Shown here one piece after another: positions 9,988-19,251 of a DNA stretch of 64,000 bases. Made by a program: the position numbers and the translations under genes. The notes under the pieces are model-generated. The model searched no databases. It was not told the origin of the DNA and was given only the letters and a program-made list of their open reading frames with translations. This DNA is from Ischnura elegans (taxonomy: Eukaryota > Arthropoda > Insecta > Odonata > Coenagrionidae), in assembly GCF_921293095.1 (NCBI RefSeq), contig NC_060258.1, positions 6,834,607 through 6,898,606 on the forward strand. Reading direction: 5' to 3'. Numbering within the stretch: the first letter of the stretch is position 1; every line of letters starts with the position of its first letter.

Positions 9988-10224
9988 AAAGGTCTGTTTA
10001 CTCCATGCATTTACCTGTACTAGTTATTATATAAATATATATACCCATGAATGTAAACAAAAATGCGCTGTGTAACGACACAACTTGTGTGGATGCATGA
10101 ATAGAAAATAGATCCTGTTCTGATATGGTCAACGCATATGTACACATTCCATTCTGGTCTGCTAAAGTCGTTCATACATTCACTCAATAACTTGTATATG
10201 TTTATGTGTGGTTTAAACAGGTGT
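9988..10224. repeat. MITE-like repeat, copy 2
   Basis: Starts AAAGGTCTGTTTAC and ends GTTTAAACAGGTGT, an imperfect terminal inverted repeat. The interior matches the copy at 7,578-7,836. Both copies lie in the ZAD cluster. Confidence 0.5.
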
Positions 10225-10344
10225 AAAAAATATGAGGTGATGAATTTGATTCTCGTGATATATTTTTTTGTCTTCTTTTATGGAAACGCTTAGTATTTGT
10301 ACATATAAGTTTTTTTTGGAATTGGACTCATGGATTAGAGAATG

Positions 10345-10550
10345 GGATGCGTTTTATTTTATTGATCCATTTTGTTTAATTAATATTGAGTACATGGAAA
10401 ATTGTTTGTTTTTAAATGTGTTACACTCAAAGCTTAGGTTATTTCCAGAATCATATTTGCCCCCATTTTTTGAGGTTTATTTACTGATGAAATGTGGTTT
10501 TTTTATAGATCCGTTTTGTTTATTTAATTTGGAGTACATGAAAAAATAAT
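10345..10550 (+). repeat. Imperfect direct repeat of about 60 bp
   Basis: Two copies (about 10,345-10,405 and 10,492-10,550) share TTTATWGATCCRTTTTGTTT and GAGTACATG. They make a 93-codon open frame look internally repetitive, but no family or splice support makes it a gene. Confidence 0.4.
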
Positions 10551-10749
10551 TGTCGTACAGATTGCAATGAACTACTTGAACGGGAAAGTCTTTTTTCTAG
10601 GATATTTTTTCGATATTTAGCAATTTTATTTTAATGACCATGTTCGTGGGCTGTTCTAAGTATTAGTTGAGAATGACTTCGTTGAAGGAACAATTAGTGA
10701 TAGTTCATGTAGCAATCAGTGTGTCCAAGAGATACTTCATGGCTTCCAC

Positions 10750-11320
10750 TTGGTCACATTTCATCTATGGTCTTTAAATATGAAAAAGAGTAAAAAATTT
10801 CATAAATGTGGAATGACTTAAGTTCATGTTAAATATCCTTGTTTAAAATAATGCAATGCACCTCCATAATATATCACTCATCGTTGGAAATACCTCATTT
10901 TTTTATGATAACCCTGTTGTGTACGTAAACCTCTAGTGGTGCAATATGCCAATGAAGTCTGGTATCTAAACTAAACTTTGCTAGCCTGGTGAGTTATGAG
11001 CTAGGGCGTCAATAAGCACGGAGTTCGTGTAAATAATTTGCTGTCTTTTCTGTTGAAATTAGTTTTATTTTTGAGGTCATATGTTATTGTGAACTTCAAA
11101 TGTAGGTTTCCTTAATTATTCTCAAGTTTTTGCATTGGTGTACGTCATGGAAATGAACATAATGTATTAGAAATTTGTTAATCACTGAGTGCTTTGAAAT
11201 TTGTTACTAGAGTGAACTGGTTTATAGGTTGAATGAGTTATTGCAGTGAAAAACACAAGTATTACCATTGGGAATTTCTCCTGGTCTTTACAAAGGAATC
11301 GCTTGCTCTCCTAAAATTAA
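10750..11320 (+). pseudogene. Degenerate copy of the ZAD gene 5' flank and exon 1 start
   Basis: The region parallels 6,430-7,000 step by step: the block around TCTTTAAATATGA, the block around CCTCTAG.GGTGCAATA, the stretch GTGCT..G, and then GAATGAGTTATTGC where the ZAD exon begins. The coding part diverges after about 20 codons and no zinc-binding pair survives. It is a duplicated 5' end of the plus-strand ZAD gene that has decayed. Promoter-like sequence came along with it. Confidence 0.6.
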
Positions 11321-13103
11321 AAAGCTAATTTTTTTTTCAAGTTTAGATAATGAATTTTAAGATATTAGCGTATGCAAAATAATTTTTTGCATATAAAACG
11401 TATATGCGATATAAATAATTCATGTTTCTCAGTATTCCTGTTGCCAGAGAGCTTCTAAGTTCCCAACAATTACCAAATTCTTTCATACTACAAAAACGCC
11501 CTGTGACATCAGCGAGTAAGCAGACTCACTCCATAACAATAACAAAACAGTAACAATGATAAAAAATATCTACGATGATAATGATTCATAACTTGAAGGG
11601 TGTGTCAAAAACAGTTGTTAATAGTTTAAAGTTTTTATGGTGCTTGTATTGCGCAATGGTTGACTCCGACCTCGTAAAGATGCATCCTGGGAACATTCTG
11701 ATGGTAGATTAATTCATGGCCACTTATTTCTTCTCCAGTAATGAAGATTTCTATGAGTTGAGAAGCCACGAAATTGAAATGTAACATAAATTAAATCAAT
11801 AACCTCATTCGCTAGTAATCTAAAGCTTTGTTTGTGTCTCATTTAACTACTGTCATTTACTCATTGCTTTTAATGGTAACAGTACTTGTTGATGATGTTT
11901 GATGGTACATTACTTTTAATGGTGCAATATTGGAATATGTGATCTTAACGTTTAGGAGAAATCAATACAACGGATCATATTTTACGCTGATTTACTTAGC
12001 AATCCTAAGGTCTGAAAGAGAGACATACCATGTTTCAACCGTTTGTTAGGTTCAAGTGTTATTAAATTTGAACGTTTGCACTTTTGAGGCTAAGGTCACC
12101 AGAAAATTAAGTGAGAACAATAAGCTTATACTGTGGAAATCGCCATGGATGAGGAGGATGAGAAAGTAATAAGTGCTATTTGTCAAGATGGTGCTGCATC
12201 TTCCAGTTTGCATACATTCTTTAAATCAGTCAATTATTCAGGATAAATATTTCACATTACTGATGTTGGAATTAAGATAGTAAAAAATAAATTGTATTAA
12301 GAGATGCATATGTTTTAATAAAACTGAGACAAATAGTCTACTGGCACCACATAAACCTATTGTTTACTGGCCTCTGATGTCACGCTCAGCCAACCCCGCA
12401 TTACTTGCGCGAGATTCTGAATCGAGGTGACCAAGGTGACCAATGGAGGTGGTGAGACATGCAGCTGAAGAGTTTCCCAAATGGGTTACATTGTTGCTGA
12501 GGTAAGGGTGCCTTCATGAAAATACTTGAAAAATACATCAAACAGCTTTTGAGACACCCAATAAGGTCAATGTGTTACTTTGTTAGTTTATGTAGCGTAA
12601 TGATATGTGGACAGCGCTGTACCTTAGAACAACTTTTAAAGCCTTTTGTCTATCATTGTAATTGTCATGATATTTCCGTGAAAGATTCTGTGACATTTGA
12701 CCCCTACGTATTCATTGGAGGTGAAAAACTAACAAGAGGGATATGTTTATTGCTCCGCTGTCTTGGCCATCCTTGAAAAACTTCTTGAGTGATATGTGAC
12801 TTATTTCAAATTGAAGTAAGTTGTTTTCTTGTTTATTTCTATAATGCATTTAGAAATATGGTAATTGTCGAGGTGTAATTGTTAGACAAACTAGAGTTAA
12901 ACAAATATTGTCGCTGTGGGGCCCTAAACTGAAAGGAATTTTTTCACGTACTTCAGCCCTAATCAAGCCATACTTTGACTATCGATTGATTTTCATGACT
13001 CGGCATCGTTGTTCAATTATCGAAATTTCGACTGAGGGAAATTTGAAGAAATGATTTCTTTGGACATCTTATTATTATGGAAAAATTCCCTCTTGATTTG
13101 TAG
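11321..13103. other. No clear gene; scattered repeat-like sequence
   Basis: Contains a possible small exon ending LLR before a GTAAGG donor near 12,503 and a 34-codon frame from 12,145, neither recognisable. A degenerate tRNA-like A box lies near 11,650. The rest is AT-rich. Confidence 0.35.
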
Positions 13104-13379
13104 GTTGCGCAGTCGGATGGCTTCCCGAGATGCATCTGTTCTGTCTGTCTGGACAAGCTGAGGTAAAACAGTATCTATGAGGACTACTGTGTTTTCAGAA
13201 TCCCTAGTGTCTTGAGTAACGCTCCACCTTCCAGCTATAGTTATGATTGGAGGGTAAAGGCCACGGAAAAACAGCTGCTCGATGCTGGAGTTGAGCAAGA
13301 TCCTCTGCTCAGTGAGTTATTGATTAAGGCAAACTCCATGTTGAAGATGGCATACTTAACTCTTTCTGCCAAAGAATAA
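13104..13379 (+). CDS. Third ZAD-like half domain (two exons)
   Basis: Exon a (13,104-13,162) follows a TTTGTAG acceptor and reads VAQSDGFPRCICSVCLDKL, matching the exon 2 start of the other ZAD genes (VAVGDGLPxxxCPxCLKKL), so it is the second zinc pair of a ZAD. It ends at AG|GTAAAA, two bases into a codon. Exon b starts at 13,241 after a CTATAG acceptor and restores the frame (YDWRVKATEKQLLDAG), running either to a stop at 13,377-13,379 or to a strong internal GTGAGT donor near 13,314. The first half of the domain (first CxxC) was not found upstream; the degenerate copy at 10.75-11.32 kb may be its relic. It could be a functional gene with an unseen first exon, or a partial paralogue. Confidence 0.55.
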
Positions 13380-14909
13380 TGTTTTCCATTCTACACATAG
13401 CATTAGAATATTTTTAATCTCTCTCTATTGAGGTGTAATTTTGAGAGGAGTACACTTCTCTTGTGTTTGCTTCCCTCTGAATTGGGTGCTGGGCTATTAC
13501 CCCAGGCACTGTACTAGACCCTCTAGCCCATGAGTCTACCATCAAATTATTGTATTACTAGGTACTGTTTTAATAGAAATATTATTTACGACTCACAATA
13601 ATTTATACTTATGTTAAAATAAGTTACATGTTCAATTCCCTTTTGAATTTGAAATGGGTAAGGGAAATTTGGTTACTGTGTGGTAATAACAACGTGTGCA
13701 AAAAACAATCTCTTGGCCAGGAATTAAAAAAGGACTTCCAGTGTCCAGACGGAAGAAGGTCCTAAAGGCAGAAGCATATTAAAAGAGGCTATGGTATTCA
13801 GTGTCTGGGCATGGGCGCAGTTGGGTTGGGCCTTCCTGAATTTTGAAAACAATAGGCGATTTCATATCAGATATCACTTTCATCGCTGCGTTTACATTCA
13901 CAGCATTTGTCGCATATGTTAATTTTTTGTTGATGTACGGCTGGTGATTGTTTTATTGTTGGCTTATTCACAGACTGTCAATTTGGTGACATTGAGACTG
14001 TGAAAACCTGGAAAAAACGGTGAACTTCAGTATGTAGGCAGAGTGGCAACCCTAAAATCTCCTTTAAATCACAGGTCAAAAGTCATTGTTTTTGCATTTA
14101 ATATGTCTGAAGGATTCATTTGTCTAAAGAATGTAAGGAAGCCACTGGTTTCAGAAAAACTCAATATTTTCTTAACATGCAGCCTTATGGCAAATTGACG
14201 AAGCTGGGCAGAACATGATGGCTATATGCGCCAAGAGTACCGTTAGGCATGGCTTCACATCTGAGGGCTTATGCCCTCTCCAGGAAAATGGGGAGAGCTA
14301 GGAAACATATGTATTTGTCATTCATTTATTTGCATAAGAAATCCTCCAAAGAAAATATTCGGCTTTCGTCTCCTGCGTCAAGAAATATCCACATATATTG
14401 TCGTCTTTAGTTGAGAAAAGGTTAAATGCACTGAAAGTGATATCTTTTTATTATATTGAATTAGTCACACGATTTCTTTACTGTCAACTATGTAAAGGTG
14501 CTTTGCGGCAAGCAATGTTACTTAACCTTGTTTATGTACTTACTATAAAAGTTCTGTTTTGCATGGATTTTATTGTTATTTTACAAATTAGCAATGTGTT
14601 CAATGAATTGCCATTTTGCTTTTCCATGTTGACTTCCTGTGATTTAAATATTTCCTCAATTTGTCACTCAATATGAAGTATGGACATATAATTGGATTCC
14701 TTGATTTTTAATAACATTTTACGTATGTTCACTGTGTTCATTTTACATTGTCACCATAGGTGTATTCAAATTGAGCATTTTGTCATCAATGTTTGTGGCA
14801 TTGGAAAAAATGCAGAGGTGACTAACATTTTTTTCCCGGTTGCCTGTTTGAACTTGAGAGTAGCTAATTATGCCAATCGGGAGATGAGAGACAGAGGTCG
14901 TCCTGATTT
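13380..14909. other. No gene recognised
   Basis: AT-rich, with short open frames such as 14,398-14,676 and 14,692-14,943 that lack convincing splice borders or motifs. Probably intron or intergenic. Confidence 0.4.
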
Positions 14910-15176
14910 TCAACCGAATGCATTGTTGGTGTGTTTTTTATGAGGTGTGGAAGGTGGAGTTGTTTGGCTGATCTTCACCCTGCCTATCGTGGCCACACTT
15001 GCCTTTTGATAGTCAATCGGTAGTGTTCCACTTGTGATTGATTTTGATTCTCCATGGATAGACCCGAGATTTACGGGCACATAATGGTGAGAGACAGCCA
15101 TTTTGTGTGGTGGGTGTCTCTTCTGTGGTACCACCTTGAGAGAGGCAGGGGAAGTTTTTCTCTTTTCAACGAATCT
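14910..15176 (-). CDS. Possible minus-strand exon, basic low-complexity peptide
   Basis: An open stretch of about 88 codons ends with a stop at 14,910. The peptide is rich in Lys, His, Pro, Ser and Thr (KTSPASLK, RHPPHKM, TTPPSTPHKK) and looks more like a real disordered segment than random AT-rich sequence. It begins right after a stop in the same frame, so only a splice acceptor or a downstream ATG (for example the codon at about 15,134) could start it. It overlaps no plus-strand exon. No family is recognised. It may be a chance frame in a locally GC-richer patch. Confidence 0.25.
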   Translation of the reverse strand, partial: RFVEKRKTSPASLKVVPQKRHPPHKMAVSHHYVPVNLGSIHGESKSITSGTLPIDYQKASVATIGRVKISQTTPPSTPHKKHTNNAFG

Positions 15177-15221
15177 TTAATGCATTTTATTTTCTGTACT
15201 AAATGCTTCCTTTGCTCATAG

Positions 15222-15392
15222 GTTATCCAGCTGCCATTGGACTTTGCGTATCCGGCCAGAGCATGACGGAATTGCAGAGAGTTTTGCTGGATGTTGGATG
15301 CTTTTATTCTCCAAAGATATTATCAATAGGATCCAATGACTTGAGGAGGAATGTTAGATTTCATCAGCTGATGAGTAATTTCCAGTTCTCAG
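15222..15392 (+). CDS. Internal exon with SGNH-like motif (unrecognised gene)
   Basis: This 57-codon exon has good splice sites (CTCATAG before, CAG|GTACAC after) and is phase 1 at both ends, so it could be skipped without shifting frame. The peptide contains GLCVSGQSM near the start and KILSIGSNDLRR near residue 40. The SxGxS-like and GxND-like blocks recall SGNH/GDSL hydrolase folds (oxyanion Gly and Asn), but the spacing is short and other blocks are absent, so this is a hint only. It lies 1.8 kb downstream of the third ZAD half-domain and may or may not belong to that gene. The Penelope element at 16 kb lies just downstream. Confidence 0.45.
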
Positions 15393-16142
15393 GTACACAA
15401 CAAAGGCAGTGTTCACAATATTTTGAAACTTTTTTACCATTAAATGAACTGCTGATTTCCTTCGAATGTAGAGGAAATATTTTGGCATCAATGTGTTCGT
15501 TGTATTTGGAATCAAAATCATTTAGACTAATTTCATTTTGATACATTGATTCAGGAATACAATATATTCCTGTATTCAGCCACGTAAGGGTGCTTCAAAA
15601 AATTGCGTCACTAAGCGACCTGTACACCATAACTATTATTTTCATAGCAATTGTAATAGCTTATATTTAAAGGATTTTATTTTCCTTCCATATCACATCG
15701 TTATACCAATTAAGCATTTACATTTCCTTATGTGGTTATTTAAACTCAGGATGTGATGGATATTACTGTACATTACGATTCTGAAAAACATTTTCCATCT
15801 CCACGGTGTTTCGTTTTTGGTCAATGTCACCATAGCTGTTTCCTTATCAAACGCAGTGAAAACATTTAGGCTTTACTAAATAAGTGGCGTTGAAAATATT
15901 GTAGAAGTCACTAAATTATAATTTAAAATGCACTCTGACAGCAGTTAAATTAAACCCATTGTAGCATATGAAGCCGCTCTCGATTTCAGTAGCTCGTGCG
16001 TGAGAGGAAGATGTTTTTAATTGTTGAATAAATGCATTGTAAAACTGTTCTTTTGTGTTTTCAAGTAGGCTTCCGCGGAGATTATGATGAATTCTGCTGG
16101 TTTTTCCGGGTATTCTTCCGCGTTTATCCATTTGTAGGACGA

Positions 16143-16176
16143 TATTTCGCCAACGTTCCAGTTGGCTTCCTCAGGT
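16143..16176 (-). ncRNA. Hammerhead-like core in the Penelope 3' flank
   Basis: On the minus strand CTGAGGA (16,174-16,168) is followed by one A, then the hairpin GCCAAC-TGGAAC-GTTGGC, then GAAA (16,148-16,145). The six-pair stem II sits exactly where a hammerhead needs it, with one extra unpaired base. Stems I and III were not resolved by eye. The sequence also lies in an open frame. Confidence 0.4.
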
Positions 16177-16204
16177 CCACTGAAGTGTTGATGCAGAAAT
16201 TTGT

Positions 16205-17464
16205 TCATCTTATATACACCCCGTTTGCCGCCTTTTTTCTCGAGGTGTGCCCTGATTGGTCAGGATCTTTGAAGACCCTTTTCCACGCGCTGGCGAGATT
16301 GTAGCCGTCTTCACGGTTGAAGTTCTTTGTCGTTTTGGCGATTTCAATTGCCTCCCTGATTATTCTCGGGTAGTAGCGGCCTTCTTTGTTCAGGAGAGAG
16401 GCGTTGTCAAAATCAATATTGTGTGTCGGTCCACTCCATTGGTGTTCCGCCACCGCTGACTGGGTGAAATGTCTATTTTTTACTGCCCTTCTGTGCTCTT
16501 GGACTCGGCATTTCAGTGCTCGTGATGTTTGGCCGATGTAGGACTCACCGCAGCTGCATTTAATTTGATATACTCCTCCACAGATGTCATTAGGGTGGTG
16601 GTCTTTCGTGTTGACGAGGATATTCGACATCTTGGTGACGCATTTGAATCTGGTCATGATGTTGTGTTTCTGGAGAGCTCTCGCGATCTTTTCCGTGGTA
16701 CCGGCGACGTAAGGTAGGATAGCGTGTGCCCTCGCCTTTTCTGTAGTAGGGCTCTCTTCATTGGTCCTTTTTGGGGCCATCCGCGACTGCTTACGTTCCA
16801 TTTTGTGGAAAATCTTCAAGATGTTTTCTCGCCGGAAGCCGTTCATCTGGAAAGTTTCCATTAAATGCCGTTTTTCTTTTTCGATGGAGGCAGCGTCTGA
16901 GATGGAGCATGCTCGGTGGAATAATGTTTTAATTACTCCGAATTTCTGTTGTGGGTGGTGATGGGAGTCTGCATGGAGATATCGGTCCGTGTAGGTATTT
17001 TTACGAAAAACGGAGTGTCCCAAAGTCCCATCTCCTTTCTTCTCGACCATTACGTCTAGAAAAGGTAGGCGATTGTCCGTTTCCATCTCCATGGTAAATG
17101 CTATGGCAGCATTTTGTACGTTCAGGTGGTGCAAGAACTTTTGGAGTTCATCTTTTCCGTGGGGCCATATCACAAATGTGTCATCCACATACCTCACAAA
17201 GAGTTTTGGCTTTTTGTTGAAGGACTGCAGGGCTTTCCGTTCAAAATCTTCCATGAAAAGATTGGCGATTACCGGGGAGAGTGGGGACCCCATTGCAGCA
17301 CCATTTGTTTGCCTGTAGAATTTTCCGTTCCACGTGAAGTAGGAGTTTCTCAGGCAAAATTCCACCATCTTTGGGATGTCTTCTGGGAGGCCGTCACTTG
17401 TGAATGTCTTGATAATCTCTACGGCTTCACCAATCGGGATGTTTGTGAAGAGAGGAGAAACTTT
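16205..17464 (-). CDS. Penelope-like RT (C-terminal part) and GIY-YIG endonuclease
   Basis: Counting from the Met at 17,368, the frame is 387 residues long; in-frame sequence extends upstream to about 17,465 and includes the SPLFTNIP block (RT motif A region). TNGAAMGSPLSP (21-32) is RT motif B, YVDD (60-63) the catalytic motif C, and LPFLDV (101-106) motif D/E. After a connector comes GVYQIKCSCGESYIGQT (265-281), the GIY-YIG nuclease motif with its CxC zinc-type insert, EHR (291-293), SAVAEH, and a final NFNREDGYNLASAW block. In intact elements the protein copies element RNA at a nicked target. The N-terminal RT part is on the opposite strand, so this open frame is a fragment despite its good preservation. 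Confidence 0.88.
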   Translation of the reverse strand, partial: KVSPLFTNIPIGEAVEIIKTFTSDGLPEDIPKMVEFCLRNSYFTWNGKFYRQTNGAAMGSPLSPVIANLFMEDFERKALQSFNKKPKLFVRYVDDTFVIWPHGKDELQKFLHHLNVQNAAIAFTMEMETDNRLPFLDVMVEKKGDGTLGHSVFRKNTYTDRYLHADSHHHPQQKFGVIKTLFHRACSISDAASIEKEKRHLMETFQMNGFRRENILKIFHKMERKQSRMAPKRTNEESPTTEKARAHAILPYVAGTTEKIARALQKHNIMTRFKCVTKMSNILVNTKDHHPNDICGGVYQIKCSCGESYIGQTSRALKCRVQEHRRAVKNRHFTQSAVAEHQWSGPTHNIDFDNASLLNKEGRYYPRIIREAIEIAKTTKNFNREDGYNLASAWKRVFKDPDQSGHTSRKKAANGVYIR

Positions 17465-18550
17465 AGGAATTTCTACGGGGAAGAAATTTCCAGGGACAGC
17501 AGGAGGTTCGAGAAGCTTCGTAAGAAGAAGGGGAAGCTCTTATCTTCTTCGGCTTTTCTTGAGCGATGCAGAGACTCCAAAACCACCCCTGCCTTTGTCG
17601 AGGTCAAACATCACATTCAGTCGAAGAAAGCTCAAAGGATTCTCCGGAGAGCCAGCACAGCCCTGCTAAGGGAAAGGGTGCAGCACACGAGATGGGCAAT
17701 CCAAAAATGCACGGAGGAGCTGTATGATTTGCACTTAGCTCTTAGTGCATCCTTGAACAACACGGATTGGGAAACATTAGACAGAATTACGTGGAATTCT
17801 GCCTCCATAACCTTCATCTCAACAAAAGAGAAGCAGGTAAAAAAGTTTGAACATCTTCACAGCCGTCAACACCCGGAGCTAGAAACCCATGGCCCTAAAA
17901 AGGACCGTTCAGTAGTGAACCTGACTGATTTTCATCTAAGTGACGCAGCTATCAGCGTACTTTCCAAGGGACTTAACTTCGCCGTTGCTCCTGCCCGCTT
18001 ACCCAAGGAAGAACTAGTGACAGAAGTGGAATACGCCGTACGGAAGCTACCTAAGGAAGAGGCTGATGAACTTCGAGGTGAAGTGAGCCGTATACTGCTC
18101 AATTCCAAAACCCCTGTACACAACGTCAACCGAGAGGAGAAAAAAGCCTTGAGAGAACTTCGGACGAACGACGACATTATTATCACACCGGCGGACAAAG
18201 GGAACACAATTGTAGTGATGAACAAAGAAGACTACATTAGTAAAATCAACGGTCTCCTGAACGATGATACTTACTCCGAAGAAAAACTGGATCCCACCTC
18301 CAGGACTCAAAAAGGAATCAAACACATTATCAACCAGTCTTCGATCCCTCCAGAAGAAAGAAAGTGGATCATCGAGTCGGCGCCCAAACCACCTAGATTA
18401 TATGGTCTACCCAAGATCCATAAGCAAGGTGTCCCTCTACGACCAATAGTGAGTGCAATAGACTCTCCCTCTCATAAACTTGCAAAATACTTGGCCCAGC
18501 ACCTCAGTCAATTTTGGTCTAGGAGGGGAGTCTGTCGTGAGAACTCCTCC
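17465..18550 (+). CDS. Penelope-like protein N-terminal region and RT fingers
   Basis: Open in one frame across the whole interval. The first part is charged and helical (RRFEKLRKKKGK; QSKKAQRILRRA), as is usual for Penelope N-termini. The conserved finger motifs follow: IITPADKGNTIVVMNKEDY (RT motif 1) and then PRLYGLPKIHKQGVPLRPIVS (motif 2), followed by SPSHKLAKYLAQHLSQFW. It stops short of the palm motif A, which appears on the minus strand at 17,465. The open frame upstream of 17,465 is only the antisense of the other half. At its right end the frame passes into sequence homologous to the ankyrin-family gene. Confidence 0.85.
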
Positions 18551-19251
18551 ACCTGATCCAGCCACGGCTAGGCTGGAGTGCTTGGACGCCATGTTGCGTA
18601 GGACGACGATAGTTCATGGAAATGGAATAGAGGTGATGCGTAGATTGTATGAGAGGCTGTATGATGGAGATGAATATACTGCTTGTATTATTAAGTTATT
18701 ATGTGGGGATGATCGGGTGAAGGTGATGGTGGACAGCGATTCTTGTAACATTGGAAGGATGGAGAAGTTTGTGCGATTGGATGGTACTCACTGGAATGGA
18801 AGTGGATGGAGAACATTTTGTGATTTTGAGAGTGAGACTGTGTAGGTATTTGGGGGCAAATGATTGTTCTGGTGATAATGATACAGTCGTATGTTCTTAT
18901 TTAGCTTGGGCCCTCTCACAATTATCCCTGAAATTAGTTTTTGATAATGAAGGGAAGCCTTATAGCAAGGGAGATGTGGAACGAGAGCGTGAGTGGATGC
19001 TGAGCGTGATGAGGGCTCTAGAGGATGCGGAGGAGTGGAGGAAGAGGGGAGAGGAATTAGAAAGAAGTATCGATTTAGCATTGAATATGAAGACACTTAA
19101 GGCAAAGGTATGTTGGCTGGCTGCAGCTGTCCCTTGGATTATCGCTTATTATGGATCCACAGAAGGAAGAGCTATTCTACAACAACAAGCCTCTCTATTC
19201 CTCTCTCTCTATTCTAACAATGTGATGGGAAAACTTCTAGCCAGTGCCAAG
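18545..19251 (+). pseudogene. Ankyrin-family gene, partial copy A (5' truncated)
   Basis: From ARLECLDAMLRR onward it matches the copy at 56.2-57.7 kb (ARQECVDAMMRK), continuing through YERLYDGDEYTACIIK, WALSQLSLKLVF, GDVEREREWM and YGSTEGRAILQQQASL. A 4-base insertion near 18,842 relative to copy B shifts the frame after FCDFESETV, so the segment is read in two frames. The exon ends at AAG|GTGGGT (19,251), as in copy B, and the next acceptor is at 20,040-20,041. The 5' part of the gene, including the ankyrin region, is absent: Penelope sequence lies immediately upstream. I do not recognise the C-terminal domain family. Confidence 0.75.

Larger units (their letters stand above)
16060..18550. 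mobile_element. Penelope-like element with inverted 5' half
   Basis: The 3' half (RT palm to GIY-YIG nuclease and 3' flank) runs on the minus strand from about 17,465 down to 16,060. The 5' half (N-terminal region and RT fingers) runs on the plus strand from about 17,465 to 18,550. The halves meet back-to-back and a short stretch of RT is absent between them. Such inversion of the 5' half is the hallmark of twin priming in target-primed retroelements. Both halves keep long open frames, so the copy is fairly young, but it cannot make a whole protein as arranged. Confidence 0.85.

Noticed and set aside
10268-10549. 93-codon plus-strand frame
   Set aside because: Its apparent internal protein repeat is explained by a DNA-level direct repeat; AT-driven composition.
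13017-13298. 93-codon minus-strand frame
   Set aside because: Antisense of the ZAD-like exons at 13.10-13.38 kb, which have splice sites and a family match.
17114-17464. N-terminal extension of the plus-strand Penelope frame
   Set aside because: This stretch is the antisense of the RT palm encoded on the minus strand, not a real extension.
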